Positions 52,294 through 60,372 of a stretch of 64,000 nucleotides of DNA are shown in pieces. Where the stretch lies: contig NZ_FOPY01000011.1 in assembly GCF_900113605.1 (NCBI RefSeq), forward strand, positions 1 to 64,000. Direction: 5' to 3'. The notes under the pieces were generated by a model. The model was not told the origin of the DNA. It searched no databases and was given only the letters and a program-made list of their open reading frames with translations. Source of the stretch: Modicisalibacter xianhensis. GTDB lineage: Bacteria; Pseudomonadota; Gammaproteobacteria; Pseudomonadales; Halomonadaceae. The first letter of the stretch is position 1. Each line of letters opens with the position of its first letter. The position numbers and the translations under genes were made by a program.

Positions 52294-53768
52294 ACACGCT
52301 GATGGTCCAGGGCACCACCTCGGATGCCGGCAAGAGCACCGTGGTCGCCGGCCTGTGCCGCTGGCTGGCCCGCCAGGGTGTGTCGGTGGCCCCGTTCAAG
52401 CCGCAGAACATGGCGCTCAACAGTGCCGTCACCGTGGACGGCGGCGAGATCGGTCGATCCACCGCGCTGCAGGCCCTGGCCTGCGGCCTCGCCCCGCATA
52501 GCGACATGAATCCGGTGCTGCTCAAGCCGCAGAGTGATCGCGGTGCCCAGGTCATCCTGCGCGGCCGGGTGCATGGCAACATGGACGCACTGGACTATCA
52601 CGCTTACAAGAGCGAAGCCAGGGCGCACGTGCTGGCCGCCTGGCAGGACCTGAGCCGGCGTCACGACGTGATCATCGCCGAGGGCGCCGGCAGCCCGGCG
52701 GAAATCAACCTGCGCGCCAACGACATCGCCAACATGGGCTTTGCCGAAGCCATCGACTGTCCGGTGCTGCTGGTCGGCGACATCGACCGCGGCGGGGTGT
52801 TCGCCCAGTTGGTGGGCACGCTGGCCCTGCTCGGCGAGTCCGAGCGGGCACGTACCCGCGGCCTGCTCATCAACCGTTTCCGTGGCGATCGCGCCCTGCT
52901 GGCCCCCGGGCTCGACTGGCTCACGGCCCATACCGGCAAGCCGGTGGTCGGCGTGCTGCCCTACCTGCCCGGGCTGCTGCTGGATGCCGAGGACAGCCTG
53001 GGCCTGAACGGCGGCCACGAGGCGGGGGCCCTCAAGGTGATCGTCCCCGCCCTGCCACGCATCAGCAACCACAACGACTTCGACCCGTTGCGCCTGCATC
53101 CCGACGTGGAGCTGCAGTTCATCGGCCCCGGCCAGGCCATCCCCGCGGCGGACGTGATCATCCTGCCCGGCAGCAAGAGCACGCGACACGACCTGGCCTG
53201 GCTGAACCGGCAGGGCTGGCCTGCGGCAATCCGCCGACACCTGCGCTATGGCGGCAAGCTGCTGGGCATCTGCGGCGGCTTCCAGATGCTCGGCGACACC
53301 GTGCACGACCCGGATGGCCTGGAGGGCGAGGCCGGCAGCACGCCTGGCCTCGGCCTGCTGCGCATGGAGACGACCATGGTCACCGGCAAGCAGCTGCGCA
53401 ACGTCAGCGGCCAGCTGATCGTTCAGGGCGGAACGCCCGCTTCACTCGACGGTTACGAGATCCACAACGGCGTGAGCCGCGGTCCCGCCCTGGTACGCCC
53501 GCTCATCGACCTGCAGGGCCGCCCCGATGGCGCGGTCAGCGACGATGGCCAGGTCATGGGCACCTACATTCATGGCCTGTTCGATCGCGCCGAGGCCTGC
53601 GAGGCACTGCTGGGCCTGTTCGGTCACGCCAGTCGTCGCCCCGTCGCGGATTATCACCAGCACCGCCTGGCCCAGCTCGACCGGCTGGCCGATACCCTCG
53701 AGGCCCACCTTGACGGGGCCTGGCTGCATGAGCTGCTACAAACCGATACCCGCGGAGACGACCGATGA
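52290..53768 (+). CDS. cobQ: Cobyric acid synthase
   Basis: A 492-residue glutamine amidotransferase. The N-terminal ATPase domain begins [20 protein letters not shown] and includes [14 protein letters not shown]; the C-terminal amidotransferase domain has [12 protein letters not shown] with the nucleophile cysteine. It amidates side chains b, d, e and g of adenosylcobyrinic acid diamide. It overlaps bluB and cobO by 4 bases each. Confidence 0.96.
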   Translation: MNTLMVQGTTSDAGKSTVVAGLCRWLARQGVSVAPFKPQNMALNSAVTVDGGEIGRSTALQALACGLAPHSDMNPVLLKPQSDRGAQVILRGRVHGNMDALDYHAYKSEARAHVLAAWQDLSRRHDVIIAEGAGSPAEINLRANDIANMGFAEAIDCPVLLVGDIDRGGVFAQLVGTLALLGESERARTRGLLINRFRGDRALLAPGLDWLTAHTGKPVVGVLPYLPGLLLDAEDSLGLNGGHEAGALKVIVPALPRISNHNDFDPLRLHPDVELQFIGPGQAIPAADVIILPGSKSTRHDLAWLNRQGWPAAIRRHLRYGGKLLGICGGFQMLGDTVHDPDGLEGEAGSTPGLGLLRMETTMVTGKQLRNVSGQLIVQGGTPASLDGYEIHNGVSRGPALVRPLIDLQGRPDGAVSDDGQVMGTYIHGLFDRAEACEALLGLFGHASRRPVADYHQHRLAQLDRLADTLEAHLDGAWLHELLQTDTRGDDR

Positions 53769-54370
53769 GCGACGCTACCTCCCAAGACGCCTATCGCCAG
53801 CAGATGGCGCGCAAGAAGCGCCTGATCGATGCCCGGGTGAACAAGGCCGACCGCGACCAGGGCGTGCTGCTGGTCAATACCGGCAACGGCAAGGGCAAGA
53901 GTTCGGCCGGGTTCGGGGTGATCGCCCGCGCCCTGGGCCACGACATGCCAGTGGGTGTGGTGCAATTCATCAAGGGCGCATTCAGTACCGGCGAGGAGAC
54001 CTTCTTCCGGCGCCTTCCCGGCGTGGACTATCACGTGATGGGCGAGGGCTTCACCTGGGAGACCCAGGATCGTGAACGCGATATCGCTGCCGCCCGCCGC
54101 GCCTGGGACCAGGCTACACGCATGCTGGGCGACACACGTTATGGGGTCGTGCTGCTCGACGAACTCAACATCGTGCTCGACAAGGCGCTGCTGCCTCTCG
54201 ACGAGGTACTCGATGCCTTGCGTCGGCGCCCGCGCATGCAGCATGTCATCGTGACTGGCCGGCGTGCGCCGCAGGTGCTCATCGACCTGGCCGATACGGT
54301 GACCTGGATGAAGATGGAGAAGCATGCCTTCAAGGCCGGCATACGGGCGCAGAAAGGCATGGAGTTATGA
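53765..54370 (+). CDS. cobO: Cob(I)yrinic acid a,c-diamide adenosyltransferase
   Basis: A 201-residue CobA/CobO/BtuR-family enzyme with P-loop GNGKGKSS (40-47), [16 protein letters not shown] and [12 protein letters not shown]. It adds the 5'-deoxyadenosyl ligand to cobalt. Last gene of the plus-strand block, followed by a hairpin. It has the N-terminal helix needed in the CobA type (about 1-35). Confidence 0.94.
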   Translation: MSDATSQDAYRQQMARKKRLIDARVNKADRDQGVLLVNTGNGKGKSSAGFGVIARALGHDMPVGVVQFIKGAFSTGEETFFRRLPGVDYHVMGEGFTWETQDRERDIAAARRAWDQATRMLGDTRYGVVLLDELNIVLDKALLPLDEVLDALRRRPRMQHVIVTGRRAPQVLIDLADTVTWMKMEKHAFKAGIRAQKGMEL

Positions 54371-54387
54371 GGAAGTAGCCGGAGGGT

Positions 54388-54417
54388 TGGCCGGTGCGTG
54401 AATGCCACGACCGGCCA
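54388..54417. terminator. Hairpin between cobO and the minus-strand small gene
   Basis: TGGCCGGT (54388-54395) pairs with ACCGGCCA (54410-54417), and CGTG/CACG extends the stem inward after a one-base bulge. It lies in the 62-base gap between convergent genes. No T-run is present, so it is a probable but not certain bidirectional terminator. Confidence 0.55.
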
Positions 54418-54432
54418 GGCGCCGCCTGCCAA

Positions 54433-54726
54433 TCAGGCGGACGTGGAGCGTGATGCCAGGGCCTGGTGTCGTTCCGGGGCATTGAGCCACTCGCCGCACT
54501 GCGTGCCGGCACCGGCCCAGTCCTGGCTGACCCGGCTGACGAACAGGGCATCGCCGCCACTGATCAGGGGCATGAGGCGGTCGCGAAGCGCACCGGCTTC
54601 CTCGTTAGCCTGGACCAACCACAGGGAATCCATGACATGGACATGCGGAAAGGCTTCGAGGCACTCGTAGAATGCCTGGTACTCCTGAGGCTGGAACAGA
54701 TCATAGGCGATGGAGTAGATGGCCAT
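54433..54726 (-). CDS. Small SinR/Cas2-like protein (97 aa), orphan
   Basis: A 97-residue protein starting MAIYSIAYDLFQPQEYQAF, then VHVMDSLWLVQANEEAGALRDRL and GGDALFVSRVSQDW. This pattern (xYxIxYDL near the start, DSxWLV in the middle, D-x-LFV later) is that of small ferredoxin-fold SinR-family proteins, distantly like Cas2. No cas1 or repeat array is near. It has its own AT-rich promoter region with palindromes (54752-54828). Nothing ties it to cobalamin other than its location. Function unknown. Confidence 0.65.
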   Translation of the reverse strand: MAIYSIAYDLFQPQEYQAFYECLEAFPHVHVMDSLWLVQANEEAGALRDRLMPLISGGDALFVSRVSQDWAGAGTQCGEWLNAPERHQALASRSTSA

Positions 54727-54751
54727 GGCGTCATTCCTTGCGTACGTGAAT

Positions 54752-54828
54752 TATAAGCTTCTTATAGAAATGTAAATTATAGTTAGCGAAGCGTGTCATT
54801 AAAGATGAGAGTTCTCATGCTAAATGAC
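54752..54828 (-). promoter_or_regulatory. Promoter region with two palindromes before the SinR-like gene
   Basis: Read on the minus strand, TATAAT (54776-54781) can be a -10 box with a weak -35 (TTTAAT, 54798-54803) 16 bases away. Downstream of the -10 is TATAAG-N3-CTTATA (54752-54766). Over the -35 is a nested dyad of 34 bases: GTCATT (54795-54800), ATGAGA (54805-54810), TCTCAT (54813-54818), AATGAC (54823-54828), symmetrical throughout. Both look like operator sites. The region is much more AT-rich than its surroundings. Confidence 0.5.
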
Positions 54829-54865
54829 CGCAATTCTATCGTTTATGTCACTGACCAACGCCAGG

Positions 54866-55300
54866 TCAACGCAAGTCTTTCACCAGGCCATGCCACACAT
54901 AGCTGACCCACTCGGCCCGCTCGGAGGCATCCTGGGCCAACCAACCGGCCAGGTCGCGCAGGCGCCGATCAATGGCAGCGATAGGCACGATGCCGCGCCC
55001 CATTTCCAGCAGGATCAGCACGACCCGCAGGTCACGCTCCCGTTCGGCGCTGATCAGGGCATCCAGCGTTTCGGTGAAACGTTGACGCAGCCGATCGTCA
55101 TCCCCGTTGTCGGCGAGCGCCGTTGCCAGCCATTGCTCCCAGCCTTCCAGTACCAGTGTCGTGCCCGGCAACGCCCGTTTCTTCCAGTCTTCCAGCTCGG
55201 CGCCGGCATAGGCCGAATGCCAGGCGAGAGCATCGTAGCGCGCCCTGACGGCGTCTCGCTTGCCGGCGTAGGCGCCTCCGATCACGCAATGCATTGCCAT
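54866..55300 (-). CDS. CobU-like P-loop protein with altered Walker A
   Basis: A 144-residue protein starting MAMHCVIGGAYAGKRDAVRARY. The loop GGAYAGKR (8-15) resembles GGARSGKS of CobU/CobP, but the Ser/Thr after lysine is replaced by Arg15. Similar GGAxxGKR proteins exist in bacilli annotated as adenosylcobinamide kinases. A later segment VVLILLEMGRGIVPIAAIDRRLRD recalls the CobU sequence before its C-terminus. It is the last gene of the minus-strand block and overlaps cobC by 19 bases. A canonical cobU lies at 56579, so this is a divergent paralog that may be non-catalytic or have another role. Confidence 0.7.
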   Translation of the reverse strand: MAMHCVIGGAYAGKRDAVRARYDALAWHSAYAGAELEDWKKRALPGTTLVLEGWEQWLATALADNGDDDRLRQRFTETLDALISAERERDLRVVLILLEMGRGIVPIAAIDRRLRDLAGWLAQDASERAEWVSYVWHGLVKDLR

Positions 55301-55881
55301 GTCCTCTGGTGGATGAAGTGCAGTGTATGGGCCTGGCCCGGTGCGAGGTTGCCCGCCCAGAAATCCAGCCCTTCATGACGCTGGCGCAGCGAACGCACCA
55401 CGCCGCCGTGCGTGACTACCAGCACACGGCGATGCCCTCCGGCTTCGGCCTGTGCCAGCAAGTCATCCATGGCTGCCGCCACCCGAGAGTGAAAGGCCGC
55501 CGCCGATTCGCCCCCCGGTGGTGGCTGCTCGCCCTGGCTGTCGATCCAGGCCCGGTAGCCGGCATCATGCTCGAGATCTGCATAGCACAGGCCTTCGTAG
55601 GCGCCGAAATCGAGCTCGCGCCAGCGGGCATCGACCCGCAACTCGCCGGCTCCCTCGGCGATGCCCAGCCTGGCCAGGGTCTGCCGGCAGCGGCGCAGGT
55701 CGCTGCAGTGCACGGCGTCGAAGCGCATATCCGCCAGGGTCGCGCGCAGCGTCGCCAGGCCATTCTCGGTGTCGTCGGGCAGCAGTTCGATATCGCGGTG
55801 GCCCAGGTAGCGCCGCTCGCGATTCCAGGCGGTCAGCCCGTGGCGAACGAGTACCACAGCCAGACGTTTAGCAGCAGCCAT
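55282..55881 (-). CDS. cobC: Alpha-ribazole phosphatase (histidine phosphatase family)
   Basis: A 199-residue phosphoglycerate-mutase-like enzyme. The phosphohistidine motif LVRHGLTAWN has RHG at 13-15; a second active-site His is in VVTHGGVVRSL. It removes the phosphate from alpha-ribazole-5'-phosphate or from adenosylcobalamin-phosphate. The ATG at 55881 has a strong Shine-Dalgarno (GGGAGGAG) located inside cobS, with which it overlaps by 49 bases. The name follows Salmonella usage. Other histidine phosphatases look similar, so the role relies on context. Confidence 0.88.
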   Translation of the reverse strand: MAAAKRLAVVLVRHGLTAWNRERRYLGHRDIELLPDDTENGLATLRATLADMRFDAVHCSDLRRCRQTLARLGIAEGAGELRVDARWRELDFGAYEGLCYADLEHDAGYRAWIDSQGEQPPPGGESAAAFHSRVAAAMDDLLAQAEAGGHRRVLVVTHGGVVRSLRQRHEGLDFWAGNLAPGQAHTLHFIHQRTWQCIA

Positions 55882-56591
55882 AGCTCTCCTCCCTCGATGG
55901 CGGCACCCACGATATCGCCGTTGATGCCGTTGAAGGCGCGTCGCGCCCATAGCCCGTAGCCGATCAGGAACGGAGCCAGGGCGACGAGCAGCCACGGCCA
56001 GCCCGGCCATAGCAGGAAGCCGATCAACAGCGGCACCAGTGACCACAACAGGTCACGCTGCCCAAGGTACTGCTTCCAGGCCCAGGCCAGCCCCTCGGAC
56101 CGGGCCGCCGGCGCCAGCACGAGCAGCGCCACCGCCCCCAGGCGTGCCAGGGCGACGACCAGCGGCAGCCATGCCAGCCCGATACCGGCGTCGAGCAGCG
56201 CCAGCAACAGCGCCCCTTTCCATAACAGCAGGAACACCAGCGCCAGAATGCCGAAGCTGCCCACGTGCGGGTCCTTCATGATCGCCCAACGCTTCTCGAG
56301 CGGCGCATTGCTGCCCACGGCGTCGGCCACGTCCATCCAGCCGTCCAGGTGCAACCCGCCACTCAATACCACCCACACACTGAGCAGCAGCAGGGCCATC
56401 ATTGGCGTGGGTAGCGTCTCCTGCAGCAGCACCCCGGCCAGGGCCACGATGCCACCCAGCAGCAGCCCCACCAGCGGGTAGCAACGCACTGCCCAACGGC
56501 TGGTGTCGGCGTTCCATGGGCATTCGACCGGCACCGGCAGTCGCGACAGGAACTGCAGCGCCAGCAAAAAGCCGTGCATCACGGCGTGCAT
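55833..56591 (-). CDS. cobS: Adenosylcobinamide-GDP ribazoletransferase (cobalamin synthase)
   Basis: A 252-residue membrane protein with about six membrane segments. The conserved acidic motif HLDGWMDVADAVG (with its Asp pairs) lies near residue 75, preceded by FLSRLPVP at the N-terminus. It joins adenosylcobinamide-GDP and alpha-ribazole (phosphate) in the inner membrane. It is the CobV of Pseudomonas naming. The gene overlaps cobU by 13 bases and cobC by 49. Confidence 0.93.
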   Translation of the reverse strand: MHAVMHGFLLALQFLSRLPVPVECPWNADTSRWAVRCYPLVGLLLGGIVALAGVLLQETLPTPMMALLLLSVWVVLSGGLHLDGWMDVADAVGSNAPLEKRWAIMKDPHVGSFGILALVFLLLWKGALLLALLDAGIGLAWLPLVVALARLGAVALLVLAPAARSEGLAWAWKQYLGQRDLLWSLVPLLIGFLLWPGWPWLLVALAPFLIGYGLWARRAFNGINGDIVGAAIEGGELWLLLNVWLWYSFATG

Positions 56592-57136
56592 GGCCGTTCT
56601 CCTTTCCAATAGACGGGCACGCCGGCGATCACCTGAACGACCAGCTCGGCCTCGGTCACCACCAGACGATGCAGACGCTGCAGGAAGGCCACGTAGCGCT
56701 GGACCTCGGCATCGTGGTTCGGCAGGCCCTCGTTGACGTCGTTGGATACCACCACCAGACGAAGTTGCCTGGCACGCGCCTCGTGCATGACATGACGCAG
56801 CATTGCCACGGCAGCGCCCTCGTCGAGGGGGCTGGCGTACAATACCTGACTGGCCCACAGCGTCAGGCAGTCGAGCAGTACGGTGCCCCGGTCCGCCACC
56901 TGCGCCAGGGCGGTATCGATCGCAACGGGTTCCTCCAGGGTCATCCAGTCGTCGCCTCGCTCGCGTCGGTGCCGAGCGATACGCCGGGTCATTTCTGCAT
57001 CAGCGGTCATGCTCGGGGCCCTGGCGGTCGCCAGGTAATAGAGGCCACCGCCACGCTCGGCCTGCCAGGACCGGGCCAGCGCCTCGGCATGGCGACTCTT
57101 GCCCGACCGCGCCCCGCCGCTGACGAAAGCGATCAT
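56579..57136 (-). CDS. cobU: Adenosylcobinamide kinase / adenosylcobinamide-phosphate guanylyltransferase
   Basis: A 185-residue protein with a canonical Walker A GGARSGKS (7-14), YYLATARA and the guanylation region MTRRIARHRRERGDDW, which includes the histidine that takes GMP. LLDCLTLWASQVL and VSNDVNEGLPN complete the CobU/CobP pattern. It phosphorylates adenosylcobinamide and transfers GMP. It overlaps cobD and cobS. Confidence 0.95.
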   Translation of the reverse strand: MIAFVSGGARSGKSRHAEALARSWQAERGGGLYYLATARAPSMTADAEMTRRIARHRRERGDDWMTLEEPVAIDTALAQVADRGTVLLDCLTLWASQVLYASPLDEGAAVAMLRHVMHEARARQLRLVVVSNDVNEGLPNHDAEVQRYVAFLQRLHRLVVTEAELVVQVIAGVPVYWKGERPCTP

Positions 57137-58248
57137 GGCATACCCGCCCCGTGTTCCTGCCGCCAGGCCGCAAGGGCGGCCAGCAGGCGGTCGTTGTCGT
57201 CGACCGAGCGCACCGCCAGACGCAACCAGCGGCCATCCAGCCCAGGGAAATTATGGGTATGCCGGGCGAGGATGCCGGCGCTGGCCAGAAAGCGCAGCAA
57301 CGCGTCGGTGGCCTGCGGCTGGTAGCGATCGCGCAACAGATAGAAGTTGACCCGGGTCGGTGACACGTCGAATCCCAGGTGTGTCAACGTCGGCGTCAGG
57401 CGCTCGAGCTCCTGGCGCAACCAGGCATGGGTGCGAGTCACGAAGTCGCCATCCGCCAGCAAGGGCGCGACCAGCGCGGCGGCCGGCGCATTGACGCTCC
57501 AGGGCATCTGCCGCTCGGCAGCGCGAGCGATGGTCTCGGGCGACCCCAGCAGGTAACCGAGCCGCAACCCGGGAATGGCATAGAGCTTGGTCAGCGAGCG
57601 TAGTACCACCAGGTGAGGATGCTCGGCGAGCAGCGACACCAGTGACTCGGCGGGCTCGTCGACGAAATCGATGAATGCCTCGTCGACGACTAGACAGGTG
57701 CCGTGTGCCCGCCCCGCCTCGAGCAGACGCGCGACCTGTGTACGCGGCACCAGCGTACCGCTGGGATTGTTGGGGCGGCACAGGAACATGACATTAGCCT
57801 CGCGCATGGCCTCGCCAGCGCGCCTCTCATCGAGCGAAAAGTCGGAGGCCAGGAACAGCTCGTTGATGGCAAGCCCGTAATGCCGGCAGGCGCGGGCATA
57901 TTCGGCGAAGGTCGGCTGGACGATGACAGCACGCCGACCGGCATGCAGGGCAGCGGCCAGGAAGATTGCCTCCGCCCCGCCGTTGGTCAGCAGCACCTGG
58001 CCGATATCGAGCCCCTCGGCCTCGGCAATGGCCTGGCGCGCCGCGCGATAACTGGGGTCGGGATAACGATCGATGCCTTGCCAAAGCGTGGGCAGCCGTG
58101 CGTCCAGCCACGCCGGCGGCCCCAGTGGATTGAGATTGGCACTGAAGTCGCGGATCGGCTGACCGGTGGGCAGTCCGAGCCGTGCCAGCATGTCTCCCGG
58201 CTGCCCGCCATGACGCGGCCAGTCGTTCGGCGACGTGTCGCGACTCAA
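57133..58248 (-). CDS. cobD: L-threonine-O-3-phosphate decarboxylase (PLP enzyme)
   Basis: A 371-residue class I/II aminotransferase-fold protein. HGGQPGD, DFSANLNPLGPP, RPNNPSG (158-164) and the PLP lysine K221 in LRSLTKLYAIPGLRLGY match CobD of Salmonella (CobC in Pseudomonas naming). It makes (R)-1-amino-2-propanol phosphate. No ATG lies before the conserved HGG motif, so I assign a TTG start at 58248, which has GGAGG seven bases upstream and overlaps the cbiB stop as TTGA. An ATG at 58191 would remove the HGG segment. Confidence 0.88.
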   Translation of the reverse strand: MSRDTSPNDWPRHGGQPGDMLARLGLPTGQPIRDFSANLNPLGPPAWLDARLPTLWQGIDRYPDPSYRAARQAIAEAEGLDIGQVLLTNGGAEAIFLAAALHAGRRAVIVQPTFAEYARACRHYGLAINELFLASDFSLDERRAGEAMREANVMFLCRPNNPSGTLVPRTQVARLLEAGRAHGTCLVVDEAFIDFVDEPAESLVSLLAEHPHLVVLRSLTKLYAIPGLRLGYLLGSPETIARAAERQMPWSVNAPAAALVAPLLADGDFVTRTHAWLRQELERLTPTLTHLGFDVSPTRVNFYLLRDRYQPQATDALLRFLASAGILARHTHNFPGLDGRWLRLAVRSVDDNDRLLAALAAWRQEHGAGMP

Positions 58249-59225
58249 GGCAAGGCCTCCCCCAGCAGGGCGGCGAGCGCCAGCAGCATCACGAAGGCCA
58301 GCCAGCCGGCGTGCATATGGCGAATGGCCCGGCACACGTGCGCAACCGTCAGGGCCTCGAGCGGGTCGCCCAGCGTGGCACGCTGCGAGGCCCGCCCCTG
58401 GTAGTAATTGGTACCGCCGAGCTGCACGCCAAGCAGCCGGGCCATCATGGCCTCCGGCCAACCGGCATTGGGGCTGGGATGGCGCGGCGCCTCGCGCCAG
58501 GTCGCCGCCAGCGCACCGCGCATTCTCGCGCCGGGTACGGCCCAGGCAGCCAGCCACAGGCAAAATGCCGTCAGCCGGGCGGGAATCCAGTTGACGAGGT
58601 CGTCGAGTTTCGCCGAGGCGTAACCGAAGTCGGCATGGCGCGGGCTCAGGTAGCCGACCATGGAATCCAGCGTATTGACCGCCTTGTAGGCCAGGGCCAG
58701 CGGAGCGCCGCCGATGAAGGCCCAGAACAGCGGCGCGGTGATGCCGTCGACGGTATTTTCGGCCACCGTCTCCACCGTGGCTCGGGTCATCTCGCCCTCG
58801 TCGAGTGTTTGCGTGTCACGACCGACGATCATGGCCAGCCTGGCGCGGGCCGTAGCCAGATCGCCACTCGCCAGCGGCCGGGCCACGTCGAGTGCGGCAT
58901 CGCGCAACCCGCGGATGGCCAGCGAGGTGGCCAGTAGCGCGACCTCGCCAATCACGGCCAGCCAGGGATGCCACCAGGCCAGCATGGCCAGTACCAGCCA
59001 GGCCAAGGCATACGTGCCCAGCACGATCACTGCCGTGAGAAGGTATCCCCGAAGCCGCCGCGCCCTGGCCGTACCGTGGTTCCAGGCATGATCAAGACGA
59101 GCAATCACGCGGCCGATGAGGACTACCGGATGCGGCAGCCAGCGCGGGTCGCCGATCATCAGGTCGAGGGCGATCGCTAACAACAGCAATCCCAGCCCGG
59201 CCAGGCCGAATGGCTCGCTAACCAT
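58245..59225 (-). CDS. cbiB: Adenosylcobinamide-phosphate synthase
   Basis: A 326-residue membrane protein with several hydrophobic segments. It begins near LDLMIGDPRWLPHPVVLIGR, the CbiB/CobD signature, and has RDTQTLDEGEMTRATVETVA, ENTVDGITAPLFWA and YKAVNTLDSMVGY. It attaches aminopropanol phosphate to adenosylcobyric acid. I use the ATG at 59225, four bases after the cobT stop; the frame remains open further upstream within cobT. Confidence 0.93.
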   Translation of the reverse strand: MVSEPFGLAGLGLLLLAIALDLMIGDPRWLPHPVVLIGRVIARLDHAWNHGTARARRLRGYLLTAVIVLGTYALAWLVLAMLAWWHPWLAVIGEVALLATSLAIRGLRDAALDVARPLASGDLATARARLAMIVGRDTQTLDEGEMTRATVETVAENTVDGITAPLFWAFIGGAPLALAYKAVNTLDSMVGYLSPRHADFGYASAKLDDLVNWIPARLTAFCLWLAAWAVPGARMRGALAATWREAPRHPSPNAGWPEAMMARLLGVQLGGTNYYQGRASQRATLGDPLEALTVAHVCRAIRHMHAGWLAFVMLLALAALLGEALP

Positions 59226-59229
59226 GTGT

Positions 59230-60291
59230 TCAGCGCACCTCGCCACCGGCGATGCCTGCCGAGGCAAAGGTTGCCATGTCGGCAAGCATCCGCGTGGCCG
59301 AGACCAGCAGCGGGTAGGCTAGCGCCGCCCCGGAGCCTTCCCCCAGGCGCAGGTCCAGGTCGAGCAGTGGACTCGCGTCGAGCGTGTCCAGCGCCACGCC
59401 ATGGCCCGGCTCCTGGGAGCGATGGCCGAAGATCAGGTAGTCGCGCACCGACGGGCAGAGCCGGCACGCAATCATTGCCGCCACGGTGGCGATGAAACCA
59501 TCGACGATGACCGGCATCCTCTGAGCCGCCGCACCCAGGTAGGCCCCGCTCATCGCTGCGATCTCCAGCCCACCGAGCTTGCACAACACGTCCAGCGCAT
59601 CGTCGGCCTTTGCCTGGCGCGCCGCCAGGGCCCGCTCGATCACAGCCGCCTTGTGGGCCAGCCGCGCCTCGGCGATGCCAGTGCCCCGGCCAATCAGGCC
59701 GCGCACCTCCTGGCCGGTCAGGGCCGCCAGCACGGCGCTGCTGGCGGTGGTGTTGGCGATGCCCATCTCGCCGACGACCAGGCAGCGACAGCCGGCTACG
59801 ATCATGCGCTGGGAGGCCCGGATACCGACGTCGATGGCCTGCATGCCCTCGTCGCGGGTCATGGCGTCAGCCTCGACGATATTGCCCGTGCCAGGGCGCA
59901 CCTTGGCGTGAACAATACCCTCACCACTCAGTTCGCTCGCCACGCCGACGTCCACCACCTCCAGGCGGGCCCCGATCTGGCTGGCAAAGACATTGATCGC
60001 CGCGCCCTGATTGACGAAATTGGCCACCATCTGCGCGGTGACTTCCTGGGGAAACGCCGATACACCTTCCGCCGCCACGCCATGATCGGCGGCAAACACC
60101 AGCACGCCGGGCGGCGTTATGTCGGGGAAGGCCTCGCCGCGGATTTCTGCCAGCTCGATGGCCAGCGCTTCCAGGCGTCCCAGACTGCCGGGCGGCTTGG
60201 TGAGGGTATCGAGGTGGGTACGGACCCGGTCGCCGATATGGCGATCCCGGCCGCGGATACGGGCAAGCGTATGCTCTAGCGTGGACGACAT
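59230..60291 (-). CDS. cobT: Nicotinate-nucleotide-dimethylbenzimidazole phosphoribosyltransferase
   Basis: A 353-residue enzyme with LTKPPGSLGRLEALAIELA near residue 30, VFAADHGVAAEGVSAFPQEV, and GEMGIANTTASSAVLAALTG. It makes alpha-ribazole phosphate from DMB (supplied by BluB) and NaMN. It is the first gene of the minus-strand cob block. The 81-base gap upstream (60292-60372) separates it from the vanX-like gene and shows no riboswitch. It is CobU in Pseudomonas naming and unrelated to the chelatase subunit also called CobT. Confidence 0.95.
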   Translation of the reverse strand: MSSTLEHTLARIRGRDRHIGDRVRTHLDTLTKPPGSLGRLEALAIELAEIRGEAFPDITPPGVLVFAADHGVAAEGVSAFPQEVTAQMVANFVNQGAAINVFASQIGARLEVVDVGVASELSGEGIVHAKVRPGTGNIVEADAMTRDEGMQAIDVGIRASQRMIVAGCRCLVVGEMGIANTTASSAVLAALTGQEVRGLIGRGTGIAEARLAHKAAVIERALAARQAKADDALDVLCKLGGLEIAAMSGAYLGAAAQRMPVIVDGFIATVAAMIACRLCPSVRDYLIFGHRSQEPGHGVALDTLDASPLLDLDLRLGEGSGAALAYPLLVSATRMLADMATFASAGIAGGEVR

Positions 60292-60372
60292 GCGCGGCGG
60301 CTTCTCGCTGACGAATCAGCGCGCAAGCTTAACATGCCGTTGCCAGGAGCGCCGTTGCGCTGCCTCACGTTG

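Noticed and set aside
54433-54726. Cas2 of a CRISPR-Cas system
   Set aside because: There are no cas1 or other cas genes and no repeat-spacer array nearby. The resemblance is only to the small fold.
54805-54818. Fur box at the inner arms of the 34-bp dyad
   Set aside because: ATGAGA-GT-TCTCAT resembles part of the 7-1-7 Fur consensus, but the half sites are too close together and the AAT/ATT centre is missing.
60292-60372. Third cobalamin riboswitch before cobT
   Set aside because: The 81-base gap is too short and lacks the CCCGCAAC core, GCCACTG and the B12-box seen in the other two.
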